Of a stretch of 64,000 nucleotides of DNA, positions 25,001-33,379 are shown in pieces. Location: assembly GCA_911728455.2 (NCBI GenBank), contig OU452227.1, forward strand, positions 10,759,110-10,823,109, in the 5' to 3' direction. The notes under the pieces are model-generated. The model did no database searches. It was not told the origin of the DNA and saw nothing but the letters and a program-made list of their open reading frames with translations. The position numbers were made by a program, and so were the translations under genes. Within the stretch, counting starts at the first letter, position 1. Each line of letters opens with the position of its first letter. This stretch comes from Marthasterias glacialis (lineage: Eukaryota > Echinodermata > Asteroidea > Forcipulatida > Asteriidae).

Positions 25001-28000
25001 AGTTGGACTAAGTCTGAACTTCTTCAGAACATTTTGTGGCATATTGATCTTTCCTGTGTACAAATATTTCCTTTAAATAAATTGATATTGAAGGATCAAG
25101 GCAGTAGGGATCCTACATTTACATATCGGTTGATGTTTGAGGATTGAGGCAGTAGGGATACTATATTTACAAATATTGGCTGATTTTGGAGGATTGAGGC
25201 AGTAGGGATCCTATATTTACTAATGTTGGCTGATTTTGGAGGATTGAGGCAGTAGGGATCCTATATTTACTAATGTTGGCTGATTTTGGAGGATTGAGGC
25301 AGTGGGGATCCTACATATGTACATTCACACATACCAGTTGATTTTGGAGGATTGAGGCAGTAGGGATACTATATTTACAAATATTGGCTGATTTTGGAGG
25401 ATTGAGGCAGTAGGGATCCTATATTTACTAATGTTGGCTGATTTTGGAGGATTGAGGCAGTAGGGATCCTATATTTACTAATGTTGGCTGATTTTGGAGG
25501 ATTGAGGCAGTGGGGATCCTACATATGTACATTCACACATACCAGTTGATTTTTGGAGGATTGAGGCAGTAGGGATCCTACATTTACACTAACCGGTTGA
25601 TTTGGGGGACATGTACTGGTTGATTTGGGAGGATTGTGACAGTTAAGAGCGACGAAGGCTTTGTATTCAGTTCGGACCAGACTGTTGATGTATGATGGGG
25701 CAAATCCATGTAACACTTTCCAGGTAAGCAGTAAAGATCTTATACTTAAAGCACTCTCTGATAGGTAGCCAATGTAACCCCTTTAAGATGGGTGTAATGT
25801 GATCCCACTTTCATGTTGTTCGGGATAAAATTCTTAATCTCCTTTGTGATCCTGGACTGTGCAGTTTGTGGGTGGTTGAATCTCTGTGTAATTAGTATGT
25901 ACTATTATTGCGGGAGAACTAGACTGAAATCCTCTCCGAAACCATCCAGACTTAATAATCAATTTCATCCAACAGCTTTAGCTTAAGCTTTTAACTGTTT
26001 CAATTGGCAATTATCCATGGATCTTTGAACACACCTTTAATCCCTTGGCACTAATACAAAAAAGGGTGCACTGAATGGATTGTTTACAGGCTTCAAGGCT
26101 ATTTAAATGGACAGACAGTGACTTAACCCACAAGGCTTAGTCATTCAAGAAACCCAACAACACTGGGGGAAAAAAACCTGAATAGTTAAAGATCATGTGA
26201 ACATCTTGGGTACAACTACATTTGTTTCCTTCAAATATTGTTGTTTTTTATTTGTAAAATTAATAATCAGGGATATCTTGAGCAAAAAGAAAACCCAGAA
26301 AATTACATTATGCTTGAAGATTTTTGGAAAACTACATACTAATAATAATGAAGATTTCTACTGCGCTATGTCTTTCAAGAATGGCACTAACAGCTGGTAT
26401 AAAAAAAACAAGACCTCTGCTATAAAGCACCAAGACAACCAAATGATTATTTTAAGACATAGATAATTGGAAGATTGAGTTTACAATTATTTTAAGCTGG
26501 AGGCTTATTTGGTTCAAGGTTGGTGATACAAGTAATGCCATAATCAGTGAGAAAATTGTTTGAATTTTAAAAAGTTTTATCTTTTCGATCTTTTAACATG
26601 GCAAGTCTTGGGGGTAACAATGGGTAAGGCATCAGGTGCTGCTGATGTCCTTGTTGTGAGTAGGCCTTTGTAATATCCAGGAATGAAAGTATTGATTGCC
26701 AACTGGTTATCATTATTTTGTGTGACAACATTGCTCTACGTGTCTGACTACTACCCCTAGCCAGTGGAGTGAGTTTAAGAAGGGGCTAAAATCAATAACA
26801 GACTCCATCTATTGACGAGAAAGACTTAAAATCAATTCTCTTATTAAGTTAAAATGTTCGGAATGTACTTTACGGGATTACATGTACTGTAATCCCCAAA
26901 GTTTGTCATTTTATCCAAAAAGGAACAATGATCATTTATAGGGATTAGGGTATTTGCAAGAGTTTTGACAACAGAAATGTCCAAATGCTGTAAATTGATA
27001 CATGAAATGTCCCAACTTCCCAAAGACATCCGGAATCCTCTCTCACTAAAACCGTACAGGAAAGAAAATGTCAAACTGCGCACAGGGACAATAGACCTTT
27101 ATCATGGCGCGGCCATCTTGATTTTCTCCCATTCAAACCAATGTAACCAAACCGAGGCTGGAAGGGCAAATAGTCTGTTTCCTTTTGTGCAATGATTATT
27201 AGCATATATTACTGTTATTGGATACAGGGAACATGACCAAGATGGTGGCAGCATAATAAAGGTCTATTGTCTACTCTAAATGAAATCACCATTTACCTTA
27301 AAGCTCATCAGCTCATGGTTTGTAAAGCCATCGCTGTGTATGATCTTCATCTGCTTGACTAATGTGCTCTTGCCACTTTCACCAGCACCTTTAATGAATA
27401 TAAAACAGATCCATTCAATAAATGTGCTAGATGCTACAGCTTAGTGTATGTCACTTGCGCAAAACAAAATCTGTAATATCAATATATCCCCAATCACTAA
27501 AATAATTGAGACCGGAATTTGCAAAACCAGTCTCTAAAGCTTGAAAGACCAACACTCAAACACTGCATTAAAAAGTAAACATTCCTCCACACGATTTCAA
27601 ATAAACAAACTTCAGGCCTGATTGCTTCGTTCTTGAAAGGGCAAGGGCACCAAGGCGTTTTCTTATTGATAAAGGGCACCTCTATGAGGAAGTTGTACAT
27701 TTCTAATGGAACATTTCAAGGGCACCAAGGCAATGACCAGGGGCAAAGGAGGCAATTGCCTCCGTGAAGTATCTGGCCTAGAACTTATCTACATGTACAA
27801 GGACTTTAAGAATACTCAATTCAGTAATTCCCCCAGAATAGTTGAGATTGGCCACAACTACTGTGCACTCAAGTTGAGTACTCAAAGAATTAAGTTCAAG
27901 TGTAGCACTCTTACCTAATAGAAGAATCTTCACAATATGCTCTTCTTCCTTGGACATTTCTATCAGTTGTTTATCGATGGCCTCACTGTGCATGCGTGCC

Positions 28001-28038
28001 CTCTTTTGTTCTTGGTCCACTCCCATGCATGCCCCCAT
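13425..28038 (-). CDS. GNAV1: G-protein alpha subunit, Galpha-v type, complete (8 exons, 359 aa)
   Basis: Exons are 28038-27915, 27388-27297, 22954-22862, 21820-21660, 17026-16898, 15873-15744, 14553-14394 and 13615-13425. They sum to 1080 bp, with phases agreeing at every GT-AG junction. The start MGACMG has Gly2 and Cys4 (myristoylation/palmitoylation), A at -3, and an in-frame TAA five codons upstream. Motifs: P-loop GAGESGKST (42-50), switch I with catalytic Arg181 and Thr184 (RVRTTG), switch II DVGGQR with Gln207, NKVD 272-275, and FTTAT near 328. The protein is a membrane-attached GTPase switch coupling GPCRs to effectors. The stretches [15 protein letters not shown] and [19 protein letters not shown] agree with my memory of Galpha-v, the fifth class (Oka et al. 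2009), rather than Gi, Gq, Gs or G12. The C-terminus KTAGML has no Cys at -4, so it should not be a pertussis-toxin substrate. It cannot be a retrocopy given the introns. Confidence 0.93.
14230..14373 (+). repeat. Partial dispersed repeat R1 in Galpha-v intron 7
   Basis: It carries the R1 middle and end (TTGGACTTGGATAAGATTGG, AATGCCTAACCCAGTGAT, ending GGGAGGGTATGGGTTAA). It lies about 20 bp from the donor site of Galpha-v exon 7. Confidence 0.65.
14735..14820 (-). mobile_element. tRNA-headed SINE fragment (family S3)
   Basis: On the minus strand it reads GGCTGGATAGCTCAGTTGGT (a near-perfect tRNA A box) and GCAGGTTCGAATTCCGC (B box), then TCCAGTCAATTTTTCTTTC, which is shared with 63236-63300. 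The post-B-box sequence does not close a tRNA acceptor stem, so I call it a SINE and not a tRNA gene. It lies in Galpha-v intron 6. Confidence 0.75.
15246..15345 (+). mobile_element. Truncated CAGGCCT-type MITE
   Basis: It matches the first ~100 bp of the element at 16041-16218 (AGGCCTTGATCTTAACCGAG, GGCCATTGGCCTCATGCCCT), then breaks off into unrelated C-rich sequence. It lies in Galpha-v intron 6. Confidence 0.7.
15499..15534. repeat. G18/C12 homopolymer hairpin in Galpha-v intron 6
   Basis: Eighteen G (15499-15516) are followed by TACAAG and twelve C (15523-15534). C-runs also lie nearby at 15352-15367 and 15609-15619. The tract could form a hairpin or G-quadruplex, and its exact length may be an assembly uncertainty. 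Confidence 0.8.
16041..16218. mobile_element. hAT-like MITE (CAGGCCT ends)
   Basis: Ends are CAGGCCTTGGTCTTAACCGA and the inverted TCTTAACATCGAGGCCTG. The interior contains paired GGCCAGCATGCCCTT blocks. Flanks are TATATA on both sides, consistent with a target duplication. A second full copy is at 52897-53074. It lies in Galpha-v intron 5. Confidence 0.8.
16498..16860. mobile_element. TIR MITE in Galpha-v intron 5
   Basis: Terminal inverted repeats of 23 bp: it starts CTTAAAGCCCCAGCTCAACA and ends with the complement, TGTTGAGCTGGGGCTTTAAG. The interior is AT-rich and non-coding. The element ends about 36 bp from the splice donor of Galpha-v exon 5. Confidence 0.85.
17500..17611. mobile_element. 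Short hairpin MITE in Galpha-v intron 4
   Basis: TGGTTAAACTACAACTCCCG at the left is inverted as GGAGTCATAGTTTTAACCA at the right. Inner arms AGGTGATCCTCGGAG / CTCCGAGGATCACCT are near perfect. A related AGTGATCCTGGGA...CAGGATCACCT hairpin lies around 47170-47243. Confidence 0.75.
17720..18012 (+). repeat. 23-bp minisatellite in Galpha-v intron 4
   Basis: About 12-13 tandem copies of a 23-bp unit, consensus GGTTGCTATGGGTATAGTAC followed by ATT. Copies vary mainly at the C/T of GCTAC/GCTAT and in the ATT/ACT ending. No coding potential. Confidence 0.9.
18013..21228. other. Galpha-v intron 4 remainder, no gene supported
   Basis: AT-rich intron sequence. The longest open stretch (19624-19998, minus, 124 codons) lacks recognisable domains and is treated as chance. 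A (TTG)n tract lies near 21176-21200. I see no RNA gene. Confidence 0.5.
21229..21609. mobile_element. TIR MITE in Galpha-v intron 4
   Basis: Terminal inverted repeats: GAAATAAACCAGAGAACCGG at the left and CCGGTTCTCTGGTTTATTTC at the right. A second pair, TGTACCCTCGG / CCGAGGGTACA, lies inside. The element ends about 48 bp from the donor of Galpha-v exon 4. Confidence 0.85.
21981..22028 (+). repeat. (TTA)n microsatellite
   Basis: About 15 TTA units with one TTG interruption, in Galpha-v intron 3. Confidence 0.9.
22580..22806 (-). mobile_element. tRNA-headed SINE (family S4), Galpha-v intron 3
   Basis: On the minus strand the head is GGGATCAGGCTGGCTCAGTG (A box TGGCTCAGTGG) with B box CCCGGTTCGAATCCCACC, followed by a unique body. 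It lies about 55 bp from the 3' splice-donor side of Galpha-v exon 3. The tail boundary is approximate. Confidence 0.7.
25085..25625 (+). repeat. Two-level tandem array (50-bp units, ~207-bp higher-order unit) in Galpha-v intron 2
   Basis: The basic unit is about 50 bp, with core GGATTGAGGCAGTAGGGATC and tail GGCTGATTTTGGA. Unit starts are 25141, 25191, 25241, 25291 (57 bp, with a CATATGTACATTCACACATA variant), then 25348, 25398, 25448 and 25498. The series 50-50-50-57 occurs twice with variant bases preserved, so a ~207-bp block was duplicated. Diverged units flank the array. Confidence 0.92.
27088..27270. mobile_element. TIR MITE in Galpha-v intron 2
   Basis: Ends are ACAATAGACCTTTATCATGG and its inverted counterpart, ATAATAAAGGTCTATTGT. 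Inner arms are GCGGCCATCTTG / CAAGATGGTGGC. It ends about 24 bp from the splice donor of Galpha-v exon 2. Confidence 0.85.
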
Positions 28039-28143
28039 CTTCTCCCTCAATTAGACCAGGCCAATGATGAACGGATTATTCAAGTAACAACAGCTAAAGC
28101 ACAGAGTCAGATATCTGATGATAAAGCAAACATTATGCAGCTT
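28039..28143 (-). promoter_or_regulatory. Galpha-v immediate upstream region / 5' leader
   Basis: An in-frame TAA at 28051-28053 (minus) fixes the start at the MGACMG codon. I cannot place a transcription start or an upstream non-coding exon. Confidence 0.4.
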
Positions 28144-28406
28144 AATAGACCGATCTATTAAGCCCCGCCCCTAACATATTGACCAATCACAGCATTGGCT
28201 ACAGCACCATTGTACACGTGGGCAACACTACATGTATGTGCGTCTCTCTTCAATGCCACAATGCAAGACATGAACGCGCACGCTATAAGTATGCGCACAC
28301 ACGTTTGCATTTTCAAATGGGATTTTATCGTGTCAGACTTTTGGTGGAGAGCCAAGGCTGTGATTGGTCAACACGTAAGGGGGCGGGGCTTAATGGATCA
28401 GTCTAT
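28144..28406. mobile_element. MITE family C, about 106 bp upstream of the Galpha-v ATG
   Basis: Ends are AATAGACCGATCTATTAAGC and GGCTTAATGGATCAGTCTAT in inverted orientation, with inner arms TTGACCAATCACAGC / GCTGTGATTGGTCAAC. It is a full-length copy and is well preserved. Confidence 0.87.
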
Positions 28407-30454
28407 GGGTTCTCTGAAACCAACAATGTTCCAGCCAAATTGCCTTTTCAAACTACAAAACAATCTCTATGTTGAACACAGGTCTGACTCATAATGTAAG
28501 TTTGACTGACCTTTCCCCACTACATTATTTCACCCCGGCATTGACCTTTGTAAAGCGCTCGATCTGTGTCAAAACCAACCCTGCTCGGGAGGTGGGTTGA
28601 GGGATTTTTGACCTGTGTAGAAAGTTACTCGTGAAGCAAAAAGCTGGTTTGGGCAGTGTTGAGAACAAAGCAGGTTTTGAACCATGTTGAAATTTTATGA
28701 CGTCAACACGGATTAGAACCTTGTAGCTTTCGGCACACAAAGTGTGCGGATAAAAAAGGTTCAGCCAGATTGTCAAAAAACTGAAGTGTAGGGCCAGAAG
28801 TTATTGACCTTTAAAAAGGAAAATGGTGCACATTTTATCGCGCGGCTAGAACTCTCAGGCACAAAAAAAGAAACAAAAATGTTGTTTAGCGTGTAGCGTT
28901 GTCAAGCTCAGGATCACCGCATACCAGAAAATGGCTTATTCAGAAAAGTTTCCATATCCGACTGCTACTTTCTAAGGGCTAGCTTGTGCATGGGGAGAAC
29001 CCTGCATTCTGTCAACTTTTCTGGGCAGGTAAGGATATAATTTTATCTAAATCACGGGAGATAAAGTGGCAGCTGGATACGGCATTTCAGTCGCTTATTC
29101 TTTATGGATCTGACACGTTGTAGGCTAAGTTCAAAGTGAAAGTGCATGTTATCCTGTTGAGCTCCGTGTACATTCTGTCAACTTTTCTGGACATGTAAAG
29201 ATACAATTTGAGCTAAATTAATACGCAAAAGTGGCAGTCGTGGCAGGATACAGTTAATTTTTGCCACGGTAAATTAAATAATTATTTTTAAATAAACTTA
29301 CCCAAACCATACACACTACATACATGTGTGTTTTTCTACCTCCAGTCACTCACTCAGTCATAATGTGTGTAAAAACCCATGGTAAAATAAAAGTCAATAC
29401 AACTAAGGCGAAGCAGCGGCCACCGGCCAGGTGCATCAGTAGTTACAACACTACACTAGCTAGAGTAGAATAGAATAGTAAGTACAGAGATGATCAAGTA
29501 ATAAAGTTATATTCTGACTGTGGCACTGACAGTGACAGTGACTGACAATGAAGATAAATATTGTGCGGTTGTTGAGTTTTTATGTCCCTCTTTCATGTCT
29601 TTTGCAGTCCACTGAGACTGAGAGAAAAGTGTCACTTTGATGAACGCCGTCAATATATCAACCACCGTGCACTGTATACTTAACTAACATATGAAGTATG
29701 AGTCATAATGAAAAACGTTAAGTTTGTATTTACCACAAAATGTCATTGTCACACTGCACACGGCCAGCTTCTCTCGAGCTCCATAACACTGAAACTGAAT
29801 GCACGGCACACTGCACACAGCTAGTGAGTCAGCCGCCACGATCAAAATGCATAGCGTAAAGATTTCCAAACAATCGATTCAGCAACTGATGATGAAGTGC
29901 GCCCTCTCGCCTCAGTGTCAGTGTCAGCAGCTAGCCCTCCTCTCCGTGCATACGATCTGGGCTTATTACACGCGCGCGCGCGGAGTAAATGTGTACAACA
30001 ACCGCCCATGCAGCACGCATGCGCTCCTGCTCACGACAGTTTCGAACCTGAAATGGTTGCATTGCATGCGAAGTGCCCCTCGATATCTCACATCAGCTGC
30101 GTTAGGTGACCTCGAACTGACCACCAGTTATTTTGGTAAGAAGCTGAAAGGGCTTTACAGTAGTTGACTAAAGGCTTTAAAATCGGATAATTCTCACATG
30201 CTTTTCTTTAGTTTTACTTTTAAGTTTTATTACTTCGTTAGACCCATGGCTGTCGAAAATACACGGTGTATCGCATGTAAGTCTGCAAGTGTCACATGAT
30301 GGATGATACTGATGATAGTGATAAGTGATAGTGATAATGATTATGACTATTTTATTATGAGAATTGAGCTGTAGCCGCATAAGTAGGGCCAATCCACATT
30401 GATCATACCGTAGCACTAGCACTAGCAGCAACACTCCAGCAATCCAAGGACCAA
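28407..30454. other. Spacer between Galpha-v and the plus-strand ORFan
   Basis: No coding exon supported. Two diverged direct copies of a ~80-bp sequence beginning ATTCTGTCAACTTTTCTGG lie at about 29003-29080 and 29169-29255. A GC-rich patch with (CG)6 at 29969-29982 lies near CAGTGTCAGTGTCAGCAG. This could be the Galpha-v promoter or upstream exon, but no element is definable. Confidence 0.4.
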
Positions 30455-31040
30455 GTCTAGACCCAGTAACTGGGGCGCTGTACTCCTTTTTTGAGATTTT
30501 TGACATTATCTGTCGTACTAGCGCCCCAGTCCGTGGTATATATGGAAAGTGCTCCGATTCGGAGTCCGAAGCGGTTTTTTTCTGAATTGGTTACAAAATT
30601 GTCAAAATTGCAACAAGGACTCGACAGAATTGCTTGAAAATCGCCTACTGGCTTCTCCAAGTATCTACGGTGAAATAAAATGCAGTTAATTGTACTCACG
30701 ATCATTTTTGGTCCTCCAAATCGATGATTTTTAGCCCACTATCACGCATATATCAAATTTGCCTTTAGAATCGCCATTTTGAATGTGATACTCAACGACC
30801 GTTTCCTTATGTCTAAAACGCTGCGAGGATTGCGTGTTCGCTGAGGCCCTGACTTTCATATTGTTTTCAACGCAGTCAACGCAGGATACCAGGCTGTGTG
30901 TAGCGCCAATGTTCGCTGATGCCCTGACATGCATATTGATTTGCGCAGTCAACGCAGGATACCAGGCTACACAGCTGGTATCCTGCATTGACTGCGCAAA
31001 TCAATATGAATGTCAGGGCGTCAGTGTTTGTGCACTGCTT
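30455..31040 (+). repeat. Dispersed repeat X, intact copy with terminal hairpin
   Basis: It starts TAGACCCAGTAACTGGGGCG like 5068. It includes an inverted GCGCCCCAGTC, then GCCTACTGGCTTCTC and GATGATTTTTAGCCCACTA. It ends in a long hairpin: arm 30913-30967 (containing GCGCAGTCAACGCAGGATAC) and its complement at 30972-31030, with only a few bases between. Confidence 0.78.
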
Positions 31041-31644
31041 ACAAATTGGAAACAAACAACTGCACATTATATACACGCTACACATACTTTGTTGAGGCAA
31101 GGCATTTTTCTTTAGTAGAGGGGCGCCTTTAATGAGCCAGATGTAAATGTGTGCTGGAACATTTCAAAGGGCACCAAGACCAAGCCTTGGCAATGACCAA
31201 GGGGCATTAGGCACAGAGAGAGATTTTCAATTTGTTGATTGATTTTCACTTGACAGAATTCTGCTACATGTATTTGAGTGTACATGTATTAAGCCCAAAG
31301 ATATTTGTGTACTAAAGATTTGTTTCTTTTGTTTTAACTTACAGTTTAATTATTTGAGTTTGTGTGGCAACAGCCTCTAGTACCTGTACACCATCATTGC
31401 CTTGAATATTGGAAGGAGACTGGCAGAAGAAATAGTTTTATTTAGAAACTTTTCAGTGAAGGTTCAAAACAGAACCCTGAAGCGACAAGGCCAGAGCTGG
31501 ACAGGACACTTGTAATGTTTGGTTCATAATAGAAACATTTCAGTAATAAATCTGTCAGTCGACAAATGACAAATACAATCAGTTTTAATTGTAAGTCACC
31601 GTTTCAGGGATTGCTTCGAGGACCGGTGTTATAAAAAGATAGAA

Positions 31645-32011
31645 GCAAGCGAGCAAACTTTCAACCATACGTACAATGGAATCAAGTGATCAATCCGTAG
31701 TTCAAGTCAAGCAATCAAGACTCCAAATCGCCCGGGCAGCAGTCCGAGCCAAACGAGAAAAAGCAAAAGCGAGCAAACTTGCAACCGTACGCACAATGGA
31801 ATCAAGTGATCAATCCGCAGTTCAAGTCAAGCAATCAAGACTCCAAATCGCCCGGGCAGCAGTCCGAGCCAAACGAGAAAAAGCAAAAGCGAGCAAACTT
31901 GCAACCGTACGCACAATGGAATCAAGTGATCAATCCGCAGTTCAAGTCAAGCAATCAAGACTTCAAACCACCCGGGCAAAAGTCAGAAAAAAGGGCAAAA
32001 ACATTAAACTT
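31645..32011 (+). repeat. 120-bp tandem repeat spanning the ORFan start codon
   Basis: Units start at 31676, 31796 and 31916, with exactly 120 bp spacing. The ~31 bp before the first ATG (GCGAGCAAACTT.CAACC.TAC) match the end of each unit, so the array begins in the 5' leader. Units 1 and 2 are nearly identical; unit 3 diverges after about 60 bp. Each unit carries an in-frame ATGGAATCAAGTGATCAATC. Confidence 0.92.
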
Positions 32012-33292
32012 GGGCAAGAGATGAACACATCAAACTGTTTACAGTGTAAGTTACCATTTCAGAGAAAACCAAAAGGATGGCTCAGGTCAAGTCTGAAAGT
32101 TTGTCGCCTGAAGCCTGATCAGTTCAATGGTCAAAACGGATTCCTGTGCAGCGATTGTTGCAGACAGTTACTACAAATGAGGAAGAGAAATGGAACGGCA
32201 GTCAAGAGAAAGTATGTACCAAAAAGACATCCATTCATGACAAAAAGGCATAAAAAGTCACAAGCAAGTCTCAATTCCTTTAAAAACCACTTGATCAAAG
32301 CCATTCAAAGAAGTAAGTATCATACTGCTATGGAAGCTATTCTTGAGAGGTCGGCTGCACAGCGGTCATTCAGAAAACACGTTGGAAAATCTGTTAAGAA
32401 AGAAGTTAAGACCTTCCCCAGGGAAAGCTTTCTAGCAAGTTCTCCAGAAACGAATATTATACACAATTTCGACTGGGGAAAAATTGTCAAAGAGGCTACG
32501 ACCAGCATGCCTTTGTTGGTGCACGCCCTGAAGTCTGCGCTTCCAAACCCGGCAAAAAGAAGATGCAAACTGTTCATGGGTGGATATGCAGAAACATATA
32601 AAGATGCGAAAAAGAATCGGGACATGCGATTAGGTTTCATATTGTCACAAATCATGTTTGCATACCGCCCACTAGAGTTCAAGCTCGTCCAGGGCTGTAT
32701 TTCCATTCAACTTTCGAGACGCCATTGCAGCCAAATTATGATGCATTTTTTGAAAAACCTCGGGGTCAGTCTCAGTCCTCGTGGTACTTCTAATACTATG
32801 AAGCAAGTTATGAAAGATTATAATGCCAAAGAACAACAGCAGCAGCAGAAGCAACCTGGTTCCGGCAGCTCGACTGATTTAGCAGCAGAAGTTGTGACAA
32901 GTTGTGAGACGATTCTTGAGCAGATGAGCAGCACTGAGCCCAGTGTCTTGGAGAGAAGTCCCAGTATGGAAGAGACGTATCTGAATCTGGGGAGCCCCAC
33001 AAGCTCGGAGGAAGCATTCCCTGAACGTGAGGATAATCAAGACGGTGAAGAGGAGATTGAAGACAGTGTAGAGGAGATCGAAGACAGTGAAGAGGAGGTG
33101 GAAGACAGTGAAGAGGAAATTGAAGACAGTGAAGAGGAGATCGAAGATAGTGAAGAGGAGATCGAAGACAGTGAAGAGGAGATCGAAGACAGTGAAGAGG
33201 AGATCGAAGACGGTGAAGAGGAGATTGAAGACAGCGTTGAGGAGATCAAAGACAGTGAAGAGGATGCTGAAGAAAGTGATGAAGATATTTAA
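31676..33292 (+). CDS. Uncharacterised single-exon protein: 40-aa tandem repeats, Cys motifs, acidic repeat tail (538 aa)
   Basis: Open for 538 codons with ATG in good context (ACAATGG). Residues 1-112 are three tandem 40-aa units (MESSDQSAVQVKQSRLQIAR...) rich in Arg/Lys; the third is diverged. Residues about 118-165 hold Cys pairs, CLQC ... KVC ... CSDCC, suggesting a metal-binding knuckle. The middle (residues 260-385) is a helical region with WGKIVKEATTSMPLLVHAL and RLGFILSQIMFAYRPLEFKL. The C-terminus (residues 455-538) is a run of ~7-residue acidic units (EEIEDSE). The basic head and acidic tail suggest nucleic-acid or chromatin contact (inference). The style recalls large multi-copy, intronless uncharacterised families in marine invertebrate genomes, possibly transposon-linked. 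No transposase catalytic motif is visible. It is head to head with Galpha-v. A 5' non-coding exon is possible. I do not recognise the gene. Confidence 0.75.
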   Translation: MESSDQSVVQVKQSRLQIARAAVRAKREKAKASKLATVRTMESSDQSAVQVKQSRLQIARAAVRAKREKAKASKLATVRTMESSDQSAVQVKQSRLQTTRAKVRKKGKNIKLGQEMNTSNCLQCKLPFQRKPKGWLRSSLKVCRLKPDQFNGQNGFLCSDCCRQLLQMRKRNGTAVKRKYVPKRHPFMTKRHKKSQASLNSFKNHLIKAIQRSKYHTAMEAILERSAAQRSFRKHVGKSVKKEVKTFPRESFLASSPETNIIHNFDWGKIVKEATTSMPLLVHALKSALPNPAKRRCKLFMGGYAETYKDAKKNRDMRLGFILSQIMFAYRPLEFKLVQGCISIQLSRRHCSQIMMHFLKNLGVSLSPRGTSNTMKQVMKDYNAKEQQQQQKQPGSGSSTDLAAEVVTSCETILEQMSSTEPSVLERSPSMEETYLNLGSPTSSEEAFPEREDNQDGEEEIEDSVEEIEDSEEEVEDSEEEIEDSEEEIEDSEEEIEDSEEEIEDSEEEIEDGEEEIEDSVEEIKDSEEDAEESDEDI

Positions 33293-33379
33293 GACAGCGA
33301 AGAGGATGTCAAAGACAGTGATGAAGATAGTGGAGACAGTGATGAGGATATTGGAGACGGTGAATGCGGGTATGGATGA
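33041..33379 (+). repeat. 21-bp acidic-coding repeat that runs past the stop codon
   Basis: Period 21 bp, typical unit GAAGACAGTGAAGAGGAGAT plus C, coding EDSEEEI. The repeat continues in frame past the TAA at 33290-33292 for 28 more sense codons (DSEEDVKDSDEDS...) to a TGA at 33377-33379. At the stop the sequence ATTTAAGACAGC lines up with ATTGAAGACAGC earlier in the array. Confidence 0.9.

Noticed and set aside
24891-25076. Short ORF in Galpha-v intron 2
   Set aside because: No similarity to the Galpha frame, and the flanking exons already join exactly in phase.
33037-33249. Minus-strand Ser-rich ORF (SSISSSLSS repeats)
   Set aside because: It is the antisense shadow of the acidic EEIEDS repeat of the plus-strand ORFan.
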